Shown one piece after another: positions 6,764 through 15,438 of a stretch of 33,234 nucleotides of DNA; positions within the stretch are counted from its first letter, which is position 1, and the number at the start of each line of letters is the position of its first letter. Made by a program: the position numbers and the translations under genes. This DNA is from Hydrogenophilales bacterium CG_4_10_14_3_um_filter_63_21 (GTDB taxonomy: Bacteria > Pseudomonadota > Gammaproteobacteria > Burkholderiales > Thiobacillaceae), in NCBI GenBank assembly GCA_002784045.1, contig PFJX01000120.1:1-33234 (forward strand), given 5' to 3'. The notes under the pieces were generated by a model that had not been told where the DNA came from, made no database searches, and worked only from the letters and a program-made list of their open reading frames with translations.

Positions 6764-9253
6764 ATGCGCTTTCTCTCCCTCCGCTTCCTCACGCGTGAAT
6801 GGCGCGCCGGTGAAATTCGCGTGTTGTTGCTGGCCGTGGCGCTGGCGGTGGCCAGCCTGACCGCCGTGGCGTTCTTCGGCGACCGGGTGAAACAAGCCCT
6901 CGGGCGCGAAGCCAATACCTTGTTGGCGGCGGACCTGGCGCTCGTTTCCGACCATCCCCTCGCCCCCGCCTTCGCCGTCGAGGCCCGGCGGCGCGGGCTG
7001 CGAGTCAGTTCCAGCGCGGCGTTCCTGAGCATGGCGCTGGCCGGGGATCGCAATCTCCTCTCCGGCATCAAGGGGGTCGCGCCCGGCTATCCCTTGCGCG
7101 GCAGCTTGCGCATCGCCGCCGCGCCGTTCGCCGCCGATGCTCCCACCCGTGCCCTGCCTGGCCCCGGCCAGGTCTGGCTGGACGCGCGCGCCGCCAATGA
7201 GTTGGGGGTGCGGGTCGGCGGCGAAGTGGAACTCGGTAGCGCGCGCTTCCAGGTCGCCGCCATCCTTACTTTCGAGGGTGAGCGTGGTGGCAACTTCATG
7301 GCCCTGGCACCGCGTGTGCTCCTCGCCGCGGCCGATCTGGAAAAAACCGGCCTGGTACGGGAAGGCAGCCGTGTCAGCTATCGCCTTCTGCTGGCGGGAA
7401 CCATCGACGCCGTGGCCGCTTACCAGGCTTGGTGCGAGCCGCGCATGAGCCGCGGCGAGAAACTGGAAGACGTGCGTGATGCCCGGCCGGAACTGCGGCA
7501 GATTCTCGACAAGGCGCAACGCTATTTGGGCCTGGCTGCCGTGCTTACCGTGGTGCTTGCCGCCGCCGCCACGCACCTGGCGCTGCGCCGCTATGTGCAA
7601 CGGCATTTCGACCAGTACGCCCTGATGCGCTGCTTCGGCGCCAGCCAGCGTCGCCTGCTTGGCCTTTATTTTTTGCAACTGGCCGGCCTGGGCCTGGCGG
7701 CCGGGCTGCTCGGCGCGGCGCTTGGCTGGATCACGCAACTGGCGCTGGCGAATCTGCTCGGCGAGGTGTTGCGCCTGGGATTGCCGGCGGCCTCCTGGCA
7801 ACCGTTTGGGTTGGGCCTGCTGGCCGGGGTGGCCTTGATCCTGGCCTTTGCCCTGCCGCCGATGCTGCGCCTGGCACGGGTGCTCACGTTGCGGGTGCTG
7901 CGTCGTGAGCTTGATCCACCCCGGAGCGGCGCGGTCCTGGCCCATCTGGCCGGCCTGCTGCTGGTCGCCGGGCTGATCTTCTGGCAGGCCGGGGAAGTCC
8001 GTCTGGCCCTGATTGCCAGCGGTGGCGTGTTGGTGGTGATGGCGCTCGCGGCGGCGTCGATCCAGGCGATGCTGTGGCCGCTTTCCCGGCTGGCGCGGCA
8101 CTTGCGAGGAAATAACCTCATCGGCCTCCGCCTTGGCCTGATTGGCCTGCGCCAGCGCGGTTGGGAAACCACGCTCCAGGCCATGGCGCTGAGTTTGGGG
8201 CTGCTCGCCCTGCTGCTGCTGACCCTGGTGCGCGGCGATCTTCTCGATGCCTGGCGCGATCAGGTGCCGGCCGGCGCGCCTAACCGTTTTGTCATCAACA
8301 TCCAGCCGGAACAGGTGGCGCCGGTGCGGGCCTGGCTGGAGCGCAACGGCGTCCGTGGCGCGAGGCTCTACCCCATGATCCGCGCCCGTCTCGGCGCTAT
8401 CGCGGGGCACCCGGTTCGCCCCAGTGACTACCCGGAAGGCCGCGCGCGCACCTTGGCGGAACGCGAATTCAACCTCTCTGAACTCGCCGAACTGCCCCCC
8501 GACAACGAACTGGCGGCCGGCCACTGGTGGCGGCCGGGGCAAACCACCGGCTTTACCGTCGAGGCCGGCCTCGCCGATATCCTGAATATCCACCTTGGCG
8601 ACTTGCTCGACTTCGATGTGGGTGGCCTGCCGCTCTCTGGTCGGGTAATCAGCCTGCGCAAGGTGAAATGGGATTCCTTTCGGGTGAACTTCTTCGTCGC
8701 CACCCCTCGTGGCGCGCTCGATGCCCTGCCAAAAAGCTACATCACCAGCTTCCATCTGCCGCCACGAAGTGGCGCCGAGCTTGCTGGCCTCATTGCCGCC
8801 TTTCCCGGCCTGACCGTGATCGACGTCGCCCAGGTCATCAACGAACTACGCGCGCTGACCGACCGAGTCAGCCAGGCGGTGCAACTGGTGTTCCTGTTCA
8901 GCCTCGGGGTGGGGGTGCTGGTCATGCTTGCCGCGATCTACTCGCGGCGTAGTGAACGCGCCCGGGAAATCGGCCTCTGGCGCGCCCTGGGCGCCTCGAA
9001 ACGCACCTTGCGGGCGGCTCTGGCCAGTGAATTCGCCCTTCTCGGCCTACTCGCCGGCCTGGTCGCGGCGGGCGCCGCCAGCGTGCTGGCCTGGGTGCTC
9101 GCCAATCAGGTGTTCGATCTGCCGCACAGCCCCGACCCCTGGGTCTGGCTGTTCGGGCTTGCTGGCGGCATGGTTCTGGTGCTGCTCGCCGGTTGGCTGG
9201 CAACCCGCGATCTATTGGAAGAACCGCCGCTCAGGGCGCTACGCCTGGAGTAG
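6764..9253 (+). CDS. FtsX-like ABC transporter permease (YbbP type)
   Basis: An 829-residue membrane protein with the layout of the YbbP/MacB-like permeases. It has an N-terminal transmembrane helix (about 20-40), a large extracytoplasmic domain, a first FtsX core of several helices (about 255-500), a second extracytoplasmic domain (about 510-700) and a second FtsX core (about 705-820) with the typical sequence EIGLWRALGASKRTL on its cytoplasmic loop. YbbP normally works with the ATPase YbbA, in a transporter or mechanotransmission complex linked to envelope maintenance. No ATPase gene adjoins it here: the upstream neighbour is a divergent methyltransferase and the downstream neighbour is convergent mltD. 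The ATPase must come from elsewhere. The ATG at 6764 is the first good start; the 157-bp upstream region must hold the promoter. Confidence 0.88.
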   Translation: MRFLSLRFLTREWRAGEIRVLLLAVALAVASLTAVAFFGDRVKQALGREANTLLAADLALVSDHPLAPAFAVEARRRGLRVSSSAAFLSMALAGDRNLLSGIKGVAPGYPLRGSLRIAAAPFAADAPTRALPGPGQVWLDARAANELGVRVGGEVELGSARFQVAAILTFEGERGGNFMALAPRVLLAAADLEKTGLVREGSRVSYRLLLAGTIDAVAAYQAWCEPRMSRGEKLEDVRDARPELRQILDKAQRYLGLAAVLTVVLAAAATHLALRRYVQRHFDQYALMRCFGASQRRLLGLYFLQLAGLGLAAGLLGAALGWITQLALANLLGEVLRLGLPAASWQPFGLGLLAGVALILAFALPPMLRLARVLTLRVLRRELDPPRSGAVLAHLAGLLLVAGLIFWQAGEVRLALIASGGVLVVMALAAASIQAMLWPLSRLARHLRGNNLIGLRLGLIGLRQRGWETTLQAMALSLGLLALLLLTLVRGDLLDAWRDQVPAGAPNRFVINIQPEQVAPVRAWLERNGVRGARLYPMIRARLGAIAGHPVRPSDYPEGRARTLAEREFNLSELAELPPDNELAAGHWWRPGQTTGFTVEAGLADILNIHLGDLLDFDVGGLPLSGRVISLRKVKWDSFRVNFFVATPRGALDALPKSYITSFHLPPRSGAELAGLIAAFPGLTVIDVAQVINELRALTDRVSQAVQLVFLFSLGVGVLVMLAAIYSRRSERAREIGLWRALGASKRTLRAALASEFALLGLLAGLVAAGAASVLAWVLANQVFDLPHSPDPWVWLFGLAGGMVLVLLAGWLATRDLLEEPPLRALRLE

Positions 9254-9367
9254 CCGGGGTATTGCCTTGACCAAGCACATCGCCGCGATAGATTTCTCGT
9301 CACGGCAACGCACGGCCAACTTCTGGCTGAGCCAGACTTCAGAGTTTTCCAGGGATTTATCCGGCCA

Positions 9368-10690
9368 TCAGCCGGAAAAAGGGATGGCCAGAATGGCCCC
9401 GGGCTGGAGCGGTTCAACGGACTCGTTCCAGCGGCGGATGTCGGCAATGCGTACCTTGTAGAGCTTGGCGACCCGGTCCAGGGTATCGCCACGGCGCACG
9501 GTGTGGGTGCGCATGCTCGGTCGCTTGTCTTTGGACACGGACTGGATTTTCCGTTTGCCCGCCGTGGCTGCAACCGCGGGGACGAGCAGAGACTGCGCCT
9601 GGGCAACCTTGCCTTTGAATAACTTTACCGGGTTGTGTTCCTTCAGCCATCCCAGGGTCACACCGAACTGGCTGGCGATCTTGCTCGCGCTTTCCCCCCG
9701 GTGCGCCAGGTAGGGGCGCAGGCTGAGCTGGTCCACGCCCTGACGGTGCAGGTTGAATTGGAAGGTCTCGACCCGTTCGGTTGGGAGCAGCAATACGTTG
9801 TGCGTATCGGTGTAGATCACGCGGTGCTGGAAGCCGGGATTGAGGGAGAGAAATTCGTCCAGGTTCATATCAGCCAGGCGTGCGGCCTGGTTTGCCGCCA
9901 TCGGTTGGCTCAGCGTCACCTGCATGAAATAGGGTTCGTTCGCCATGTCTTCCAGGTTGAAGCCGAAACGCTTGGGGTCGAGCACGATGTTGCGCATTGC
10001 GATCAGTTTGGGCACGTAGTGGCGCGTTTCCGTGGGCAGTTTGAGGCGGGCATAGCCGACCGTTTTGCCTTGCTGGCGCGATTGCGCGCGCGCCACGCAG
10101 CCTTCGCCGCAGTTGTAGGCAGCCAGCGCCAATTCCCAGTCACCGAACATGCCATGGAGCTTCTGCAGGTAATCGAGCGCGGCACGGGTGGCGGTGATGA
10201 CGTCGCGACGGCCGTCATACCAGGCGTTCTGTTTGAGGCCATAGACCTTGCCGGTGGCGGGGATGAACTGCCAGATGCCCGAGGCTTTCATCGGTGAGAG
10301 TGCCAATGGGTTGTAGGCCGACTCGATCATGGGCAGGAGGGCGATTTCCATCGGCATCCCACGCTTTTCTACTTCTTCAGCAATGAAATAGAGGTAGAGA
10401 CGGCTACGCTCGATGCCCCGTTCGAGATAGGCGGGGTGTTTGCTGAACCATTCCTCATGCACGCGCGTGAGTGCCGGATCGGACTCGGTAAGGCGGAAGC
10501 CGGAGCGGATGCGTGCCCAAAGGTCAACTTGTGCTTCCGCCTGGATCTGGTCAGAGGCGGGTTCGGCCAGGGCATAGCTTATTTTTAGCGCGGGGACCGT
10601 ACTTCCGCTGTCGGCCAGGGTCGGCGTGACGGCTGTGGCGAGGCCCGTGGCAAGGAGAAGGGAGGCGAAAAAACGTCGGCTTGGGGTCAT
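9368..10690 (-). CDS. mltD: Membrane-bound lytic murein transglycosylase D-like (SLT plus LysM)
   Basis: An exported peptidoglycan-cleaving enzyme of about 440 residues. It has an N-terminal signal peptide (hydrophobic to about residue 22, likely cleavage after TLA near residue 27), then an SLT domain with the catalytic-site sequence ESAYNP (Glu123) and the MKASGIWQFIPATG block. Two LysM-type peptidoglycan-binding modules follow: a weaker one around SLRPYLAHRGES and a typical one near the C-terminus (THTVRRGDTL). E. coli MltD is a lipoprotein; I see no lipobox Cys, so this one is probably soluble in the periplasm. The frame extends up to 10795, but a promoter-like site (10794-10822) puts the transcript start near 10787, favouring ATG 10690 or ATG 10702. 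Ribosome binding sites are weak for both. Confidence 0.88.
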   Translation of the reverse strand: MTPSRRFFASLLLATGLATAVTPTLADSGSTVPALKISYALAEPASDQIQAEAQVDLWARIRSGFRLTESDPALTRVHEEWFSKHPAYLERGIERSRLYLYFIAEEVEKRGMPMEIALLPMIESAYNPLALSPMKASGIWQFIPATGKVYGLKQNAWYDGRRDVITATRAALDYLQKLHGMFGDWELALAAYNCGEGCVARAQSRQQGKTVGYARLKLPTETRHYVPKLIAMRNIVLDPKRFGFNLEDMANEPYFMQVTLSQPMAANQAARLADMNLDEFLSLNPGFQHRVIYTDTHNVLLLPTERVETFQFNLHRQGVDQLSLRPYLAHRGESASKIASQFGVTLGWLKEHNPVKLFKGKVAQAQSLLVPAVAATAGKRKIQSVSKDKRPSMRTHTVRRGDTLDRVAKLYKVRIADIRRWNESVEPLQPGAILAIPFSG

Positions 10691-10793
10691 GAGGCAAGAC
10701 ATAGGGCGAGGCGGGTACGGGTCATGTGGCAATACACGTGGCAAGGCATCCGGCCGATATCGGCATGATTCGCAAGACCTTGAAAGAACCCGC

Positions 10794-10822
10794 ATCTTAC
10801 CGGTTCAGGCGCGATGGCTCAA
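10794..10822 (-). promoter_or_regulatory. Predicted sigma-70 promoter for mltD
   Basis: On the minus strand TTGAGC (complement of 10817-10822) and TAAGAT (complement of 10794-10799) are separated by exactly 17 bases. Each hexamer is close to the sigma-70 consensus. The site lies between gloB and mltD, about 100 bases before the chosen mltD start, so mltD likely has its own promoter. No transcript data are available to confirm it. Confidence 0.5.
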
Positions 10823-10867
10823 TGCAAGTGTCTGTTCTTATTACAAAAGGCATAGGGGCGCGCGGCC

Positions 10868-11629
10868 TCAGCACTCGTCTTTCCAGGCGCGCAGCGTGGC
10901 AAAGGTTGCCAGGCCTGGCTGGATCGGGTGATTGGCATGTCGCGCCGCCGCGGCAGCGACGCTGGGTTCGTCGCAGCGCAAAAAGGGGTTGCAGGCGAGT
11001 TCCGTGCTCAGGCTGACCGGCAAGGTCGGCTTGCCCTGGCCGCGCAGCTCGCGCACTTCCTCCAGACGTTTGTGCAGGGCGGGATTATCCGGCTCCACCG
11101 CCAGAGCGAAGTCGAGATTGGCACGGGTGTATTCGTGCGCGCAGTAGATCAGGGTGTCGGCCGGCAGCGCCTTGATCCGGCTAAGCGAGGCGTGCATTTG
11201 TGCCGGGGTCCCTTCGAACAGGCGGCCGCAGCCGCAGGAGAACAGGGTGTCGCCACAAAACAGGGCGCCGTGGCCGAAATAGCCAAGGTGGCCGAGCGTA
11301 TGGCCGGGGGTGGCGAGGACCTGGAAAGCCAGGCCGAGCTCGGCAATCACCACCGTTTCCCCGCCCAGCAGCGGATGCGTCCGGCCGAAAATGGCCTCAT
11401 TGCCCGGGGCATACACGGGAATGGCCTGGCGCGCGGTGATTTCCCGGATGCCACCGACATGATCGGCATGGTGATGGGTAACCAGAATGGCGACAGGGTG
11501 GAGTTGTTGCGTCTCAAGCCAAGCTAAAATCGGCGCGGCCTCACCCGGATCGACCAGGATGGCCGAACGGTCGTCGTGGATGGCCCACACATAATTGTCG
11601 CGGAACGCGGGGATGGCGGTTACTTTCAT
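10868..11629 (-). CDS. gloB: Hydroxyacylglutathione hydrolase (glyoxalase II)
   Basis: A 253-residue cytoplasmic metallo-beta-lactamase-fold enzyme that hydrolyses S-lactoylglutathione to lactate and glutathione, the second step of methylglyoxal detoxification. It begins with the family's typical MKVTAIPAFRDNYVW, and the metal-binding motif THHHADH (His52, His54, Asp56, His57) and the GHT/FCGDTLF block follow. The C-terminal half has the glutathione-binding-type helical extension (HEYTRANLDFA), and the length is normal for GloB. I chose ATG 11629 over an in-frame upstream ATG at 11665 because of the family's conserved N-terminus. It is divergent from the methyltransferase gene with only 39 bases between the starts, so their promoters must overlap or lie within the coding regions. 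Confidence 0.95.
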   Translation of the reverse strand: MKVTAIPAFRDNYVWAIHDDRSAILVDPGEAAPILAWLETQQLHPVAILVTHHHADHVGGIREITARQAIPVYAPGNEAIFGRTHPLLGGETVVIAELGLAFQVLATPGHTLGHLGYFGHGALFCGDTLFSCGCGRLFEGTPAQMHASLSRIKALPADTLIYCAHEYTRANLDFALAVEPDNPALHKRLEEVRELRGQGKPTLPVSLSTELACNPFLRCDEPSVAAAAARHANHPIQPGLATFATLRAWKDEC

Positions 11630-11668
11630 GCGGGCATTGTCCCGACAGGTTTTCCAGGACGTCAAATA

Positions 11669-12385
11669 GTGCTTACGTGGTTCGATAGCGAGTTAGGCCA
11701 ATATGTGCTGGCGCGGGAACAGGCCTGGTTCGATGCCGTCAGCGCCGACCTGTTCGGCTTCAACGCCATGCAGGTGGGCCATTGCGGGGTGGAATGCCTG
11801 CGCGCCAATCGTATGCCGCACCGCTTTTGCGGCGGGTTGGAGGAGGGCGAATACCAAGGTGAAGTACGCTGTCTTCCAGAGCAGTTGCCAATCGCCGGCC
11901 AGAGCCTGGATTTGCTGGCCTTGCCGCATTTGCTGGAGTTTTCCGCGCAGCCGCACCAGGTTCTGCGCGAGGCGGAACGGGTGCTGCGCCCGGAAGGCCG
12001 CCTGCTGATCGCCGGCTTCAATCCCCTGAGCTTGTGGGGCTTGCGGCGAACGCTTAACCGCCATGCGACCGATTGGCCCTGGCGCGGGCATTTCATCCAC
12101 CTCACCCGCCTCAAGGATTGGCTGGCCCTGCTCGGCTTCGATCTGGTGGGCGGGCGCATGGCCTGTTATGCACCGCCGTTGGCGCGCGCCGCCTGGATCG
12201 AACGTTTTGCATTTCTGGAAGCCGCGGGAGACCGCTGGTGGGCGCTGGGGGGCGGCGTTTATCTGCTGCATGCCGTGAAGCGTGTGCACGGTATGCGTCT
12301 GATCGCGCCCAAGTGGGAAGGGCAATGGTTGCCACGCCCGAATTGGGTCAGTTCTACCCGTAACTCGTTGAATAAACATGGCTGA
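11669..12385 (+). CDS. SAM-dependent methyltransferase-like protein upstream of rnhA
   Basis: A 238-residue cytoplasmic protein of the methyltransferase type 11 fold. The clearest part is the motif post-I to III region, with [30 protein letters not shown] (about 85-115, a segment of it) and [11 protein letters not shown]. The glycine-rich SAM-binding motif I is poorly conserved; its place is taken by VGHCGVECL. Activity is therefore uncertain, although proteins of this kind commonly precede rnhA in betaproteobacteria. The chosen start is GTG 11669, with AGGA about 9 bases upstream; the protein then begins [11 protein letters not shown], typical of the family. It overlaps rnhA by 8 bases, so translation is probably coupled. 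Substrate unknown. Confidence 0.75.
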   Translation: MLTWFDSELGQYVLAREQAWFDAVSADLFGFNAMQVGHCGVECLRANRMPHRFCGGLEEGEYQGEVRCLPEQLPIAGQSLDLLALPHLLEFSAQPHQVLREAERVLRPEGRLLIAGFNPLSLWGLRRTLNRHATDWPWRGHFIHLTRLKDWLALLGFDLVGGRMACYAPPLARAAWIERFAFLEAAGDRWWALGGGVYLLHAVKRVHGMRLIAPKWEGQWLPRPNWVSSTRNSLNKHG

Positions 12386-12833
12386 TGAGAAAATTGTGGA
12401 GATGTTTTCCGACGGCGCCTGCAAGGGCAATCCGGGGGTTGGTGGCTGGGGCGTGTTGCTGCGTTTTGGCGAGGTGGAGAAGGCGCTGTGCGGCGGAGCG
12501 CGGGCAACCACCAACAACCGCATGGAACTGCAAGCGGTGATTGAAGGGCTGAAGGCGCTCAATCGCGCCTGCCGGGTGCGCGTGCATACCGATTCGAAAT
12601 ATGTCCAGCAGGGTATCTCGGAATGGCTGCCCAACTGGATACGGCGCGGTTGGAAGACCGCCGCCGGCGGCGCGGTGAAGAACCAGGATTTATGGCGCGA
12701 ACTGGCCGAGCAGGCGGCACTCCACCGGGTCGAATGGCGCTGGGTGAAGGGCCACGCCGGGCACCCGGAAAACGAACGCGCCGATGCCTTGGCCAATGAA
12801 GGTGTGCGGCTTGCCTTGAAGGGGAAGAACTGA
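12378..12833 (+). CDS. rnhA: Ribonuclease HI
   Basis: A 151-residue enzyme that cuts the RNA strand of RNA-DNA hybrids, needed for removing primers and R-loops. It aligns along its whole length with E. coli RNase HI. The catalytic Asp12 lies in [11 protein letters not shown], Glu50 in NNRMEL, and Asp72 in HTDSKYV; the C-terminal active-site block is [15 protein letters not shown] with its His and last Asp. The basic protrusion (WIRRGWKTA) is present. The gene begins inside the last codons of the upstream methyltransferase gene and its TGA overlaps the ATG of dnaQ by one base. This rnhA-dnaQ pairing is common in proteobacteria. Confidence 0.97.
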   Translation: MADEKIVEMFSDGACKGNPGVGGWGVLLRFGEVEKALCGGARATTNNRMELQAVIEGLKALNRACRVRVHTDSKYVQQGISEWLPNWIRRGWKTAAGGAVKNQDLWRELAEQAALHRVEWRWVKGHAGHPENERADALANEGVRLALKGKN

Positions 12834-13510
12834 TGCGGCAGATCGTGCTGGATACCGAAACCACGGGTCTGGACCCGGCGCTGGGGCATCGGGTGATCGA
12901 GATTGGCGCCCTGGAAATCGCCAACCGGCAAGCGACCGGCGCCACCTACCATGTCTATCTCAACCCGGAGCGTGAAATCGACGCCGGGGCGGTGCAGGTG
13001 CATGGCTTGACCAACGAATTCCTGGCCGACAAGCCGCGCTTCGCCGACATCGCGCGGGAGTTTCTGGAATTTGTGCAAGAGGCCGAGCTGGTTATCCACA
13101 ATGCGCCGTTCGACGTGGGCTTCCTCAATGCCGAATTGGCGAAACTGGAACAGGGGCCGGTCAAGCGTTACTGCACGGTGCTGGATACCCTTAAGCTGGC
13201 CAAGCAACTGCACCCCGGCCAGAAGAACAACCTGGATGCGCTGTGCCGGCGTTACGAGATCGACAACTCCGGGCGCGCCTTCCATGGCGCTTTGCTCGAC
13301 GCGCAATTGTTGGCTGAAGTGTATCTGGCGATGACGCGCGGCCAGGAAAGCCTGGGCATCGATGTCGCCACGCCAGCCGAGACCCAGGCCGCCATCCTGG
13401 TGCGGCGTGGCGCGCTCAGGGTGTTGCGCGCGGATGCCAAGGAACGCGCGGCGCATGGGGCCTACCTGGCCGGCATGGCCGAGGAATGTGGGGAAGCGCC
13501 GGCATGGTGA
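12833..13510 (+). CDS. dnaQ: DNA polymerase III epsilon subunit (3'-5' proofreading exonuclease)
   Basis: A 225-residue DEDDh exonuclease that proofreads DNA replication as part of the Pol III core. Exo I is LDTETTG (Asp7, Glu9), Exo II is HNAPFDVGF (Asp94), and Exo III is HGALLDAQLLAEVY (His151, Asp156), all intact. The C-terminal stretch after about residue 185 would include the linker and the segment that binds the alpha subunit. The start codon shares one base with the rnhA stop codon. The stop TGA 13508-13510 lies inside the first codons of the TonB-dependent receptor gene, which places a replication gene directly upstream of, and likely co-transcribed with, a signalling or transport cassette. 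Confidence 0.96.
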   Translation: MRQIVLDTETTGLDPALGHRVIEIGALEIANRQATGATYHVYLNPEREIDAGAVQVHGLTNEFLADKPRFADIAREFLEFVQEAELVIHNAPFDVGFLNAELAKLEQGPVKRYCTVLDTLKLAKQLHPGQKNNLDALCRRYEIDNSGRAFHGALLDAQLLAEVYLAMTRGQESLGIDVATPAETQAAILVRRGALRVLRADAKERAAHGAYLAGMAEECGEAPAW

Positions 13511-15423
13511 GGGCTATCAATCCCCTCCTGATTGCGCTCTTGCTGGCTGAACCTTGCGTCGCCAAAGAGTTGAGCGAGGCCGATTTTCTTGGCGAATTGC
13601 CCGTGGTGCTGACCGCCAGCCGCCTGGCGCAGCCGACCCAGGATGCCCCTAACGCCATCAGCGTGATCGACCGCGCCATGATCGAAGCGTCCGGCTTCAT
13701 GAATCTGGCCGATCTGTTCCGCCTGGTGCCGGGGTTCTATGTCGGCCAGATGAATGGGTTCAACTTTTCCGTGGCGAATGCCATTTCCTCAGAATATGCC
13801 CGCCATATGCAGGTATTAGTGGACGGCCGCTCCATCTATCTGCCCTCGCTCGGCGGCGTGCGCTGGGACAACCTGCCGCTGGCCATCGCCGACATCGACC
13901 GCATCGAAGTGGTGCGCGGTCCCGACGCCGCCAGCTACGGCGCCAATGCCCTGACTGGCGTCATCAATATCATTACTCGCCATCCGACCGAGGTGGCGGG
14001 GCGCGCGCTATCTGTGACCCTGGGCGCCAATGAGCATCAGGAATCCCTGTTCCGCTGGGCCGGTGGCGAAGCCCATCAGCACCGCGTTAGCCTGGGTTGG
14101 CGGCAGGACCAGGGATTTGATGGACTCAACGACGGCATGCACGCGCCCCTGCTCAACTATTACGGCGATTTTGATCTCGGCCCTGGGCAAGGCCTGAGCG
14201 CGCAGATGGGGTATGTGGGTGGCGTTCGCGCCGCGGGCAGCCTCGCTAATCCGCTATCGCAGCCGCATGACGAGCGCATCAACAGCCACTTTCAACAACT
14301 GGACTATCGCCGCGATTTGGGCGAGGGCGGGGAGTGGCTGGCCAAGGCTTATCACAACTATCAGCTCAGCCAGGAAACCGTGCCGGTGGATTCCACCATT
14401 CCGGTTTTCCCCGGGGTCTTTCTCCAGGCGGCTACTTATGCCCGTGATTTGAAAGCCGAGCGCTGGCATGGCGAGGCGCAATGGAATCGCTCGCTCGGCG
14501 ATGGTCTGCGCATGACGCTGGGCGGCTATGGCCGCCGCGATGCCGTCAACTCACCGCATTACTTCGGCCGCGGCGATGATCTGGTGGTCTGGAGCTGGGG
14601 CGCGTTCGCCCATGCCGAGTGGCGCCTGGCGCGGCAATGGCTGCTCAATACCGGGGCCATGTGGGAGAACCATGATCTGGCCGGAAATCATCTGTCCCCC
14701 CGGATCGCCTTGACCTGGCAGCCGAATACGCGCCACAGCGTGCGCATCGGCGCTTCCCGCGCCTATCGCGACCCGGTGGAAGCGGAAATGAATGCCGATT
14801 GGCGGTATCACCTGCCCATGACGAACGGGGCGTTTTTTGACTTCCAAAGGCTCACCTCGAACCCCTCGATTCACCCGGAAAGCAACCTCTCGCGCGAAAT
14901 CGGTTATCTGGGCACCTGGCCGGAATACGGGCTCACACTCGATGCGCGCATCTACCGGGACAGCCTGCGCGGCCTGATCGATATCCCGAAAGGGAAGAAC
15001 TCCATGGCGAACATCGCCGATAGCACGCACCACGGCATGGATGGGCAACTACGCTGGCGTATCGCGCCTCACTCTTTCGTGGTGCTGAACTACGCCCAAT
15101 TGCATATCGACAGCTCGCATGCGTCACCCCAATACTTTCCCAAGCAGGTCAGCGGGGTGCTCCTATCACATCGCTTCTCGCCAGGGGTGGATGTCAGCGT
15201 GGGCCACTATCGCAGCGATGCCTTCAGGTCTTACGACAACAACACCCCTCCCAACTACCGCCGCACCGATGTGCGTATCGCCAAAGAATTCAAACTGGAG
15301 GGTAACCAGGCCCGGCTGGCTTACGTTCTGCAACATGCCGATGGCGCCGATTACGAATATGACTCCCAACCGGAAAAACGCGTGTCCAGACAGGGCTACA
15401 TCCAGTTTCAGATGGAATTCTGA
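13504..15423 (+). CDS. TonB-dependent outer-membrane receptor of a receptor/binding-protein/cyclase cassette
   Basis: A 639-residue outer-membrane protein. It has a signal peptide (MVRAINPLLIALLLAEPCVA), a short mature N-terminus leading into LPVVLTASRL, a plug domain (about 35-160; blocks LVDGRSIY, IDRIEVVRGP and YGANALTGVINIITR) and a beta-barrel rich in alternating aromatic residues, ending in a terminal Phe (YIQFQMEF). The length is typical. I used ATG 13504, which overlaps the dnaQ stop and gives a clean signal peptide; an upstream start at 13486 is less likely. No siderophore, cobalamin or metal genes are adjacent. Directly downstream are a lone substrate-binding protein and a membrane diguanylate cyclase, which suggests a sensing role rather than, or besides, uptake. 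The ligand cannot be inferred. Confidence 0.9.
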   Translation: MVRAINPLLIALLLAEPCVAKELSEADFLGELPVVLTASRLAQPTQDAPNAISVIDRAMIEASGFMNLADLFRLVPGFYVGQMNGFNFSVANAISSEYARHMQVLVDGRSIYLPSLGGVRWDNLPLAIADIDRIEVVRGPDAASYGANALTGVINIITRHPTEVAGRALSVTLGANEHQESLFRWAGGEAHQHRVSLGWRQDQGFDGLNDGMHAPLLNYYGDFDLGPGQGLSAQMGYVGGVRAAGSLANPLSQPHDERINSHFQQLDYRRDLGEGGEWLAKAYHNYQLSQETVPVDSTIPVFPGVFLQAATYARDLKAERWHGEAQWNRSLGDGLRMTLGGYGRRDAVNSPHYFGRGDDLVVWSWGAFAHAEWRLARQWLLNTGAMWENHDLAGNHLSPRIALTWQPNTRHSVRIGASRAYRDPVEAEMNADWRYHLPMTNGAFFDFQRLTSNPSIHPESNLSREIGYLGTWPEYGLTLDARIYRDSLRGLIDIPKGKNSMANIADSTHHGMDGQLRWRIAPHSFVVLNYAQLHIDSSHASPQYFPKQVSGVLLSHRFSPGVDVSVGHYRSDAFRSYDNNTPPNYRRTDVRIAKEFKLEGNQARLAYVLQHADGADYEYDSQPEKRVSRQGYIQFQMEF

Positions 15424-15438
15424 AGCCCGGCCAGGCTG

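Noticed and set aside
9361-9376. Hairpin TCCGGC-CATCA-GCCGGA at the mltD stop as a terminator
   Set aside because: The stem is short, overlaps the stop codon and has no T-run on its 3' side in the mltD direction.
10691-10795. Longer N-terminal form of MltD starting at 10795
   Set aside because: It would put 30 or more unlikely residues before the signal peptide and starts upstream of the predicted transcript start.
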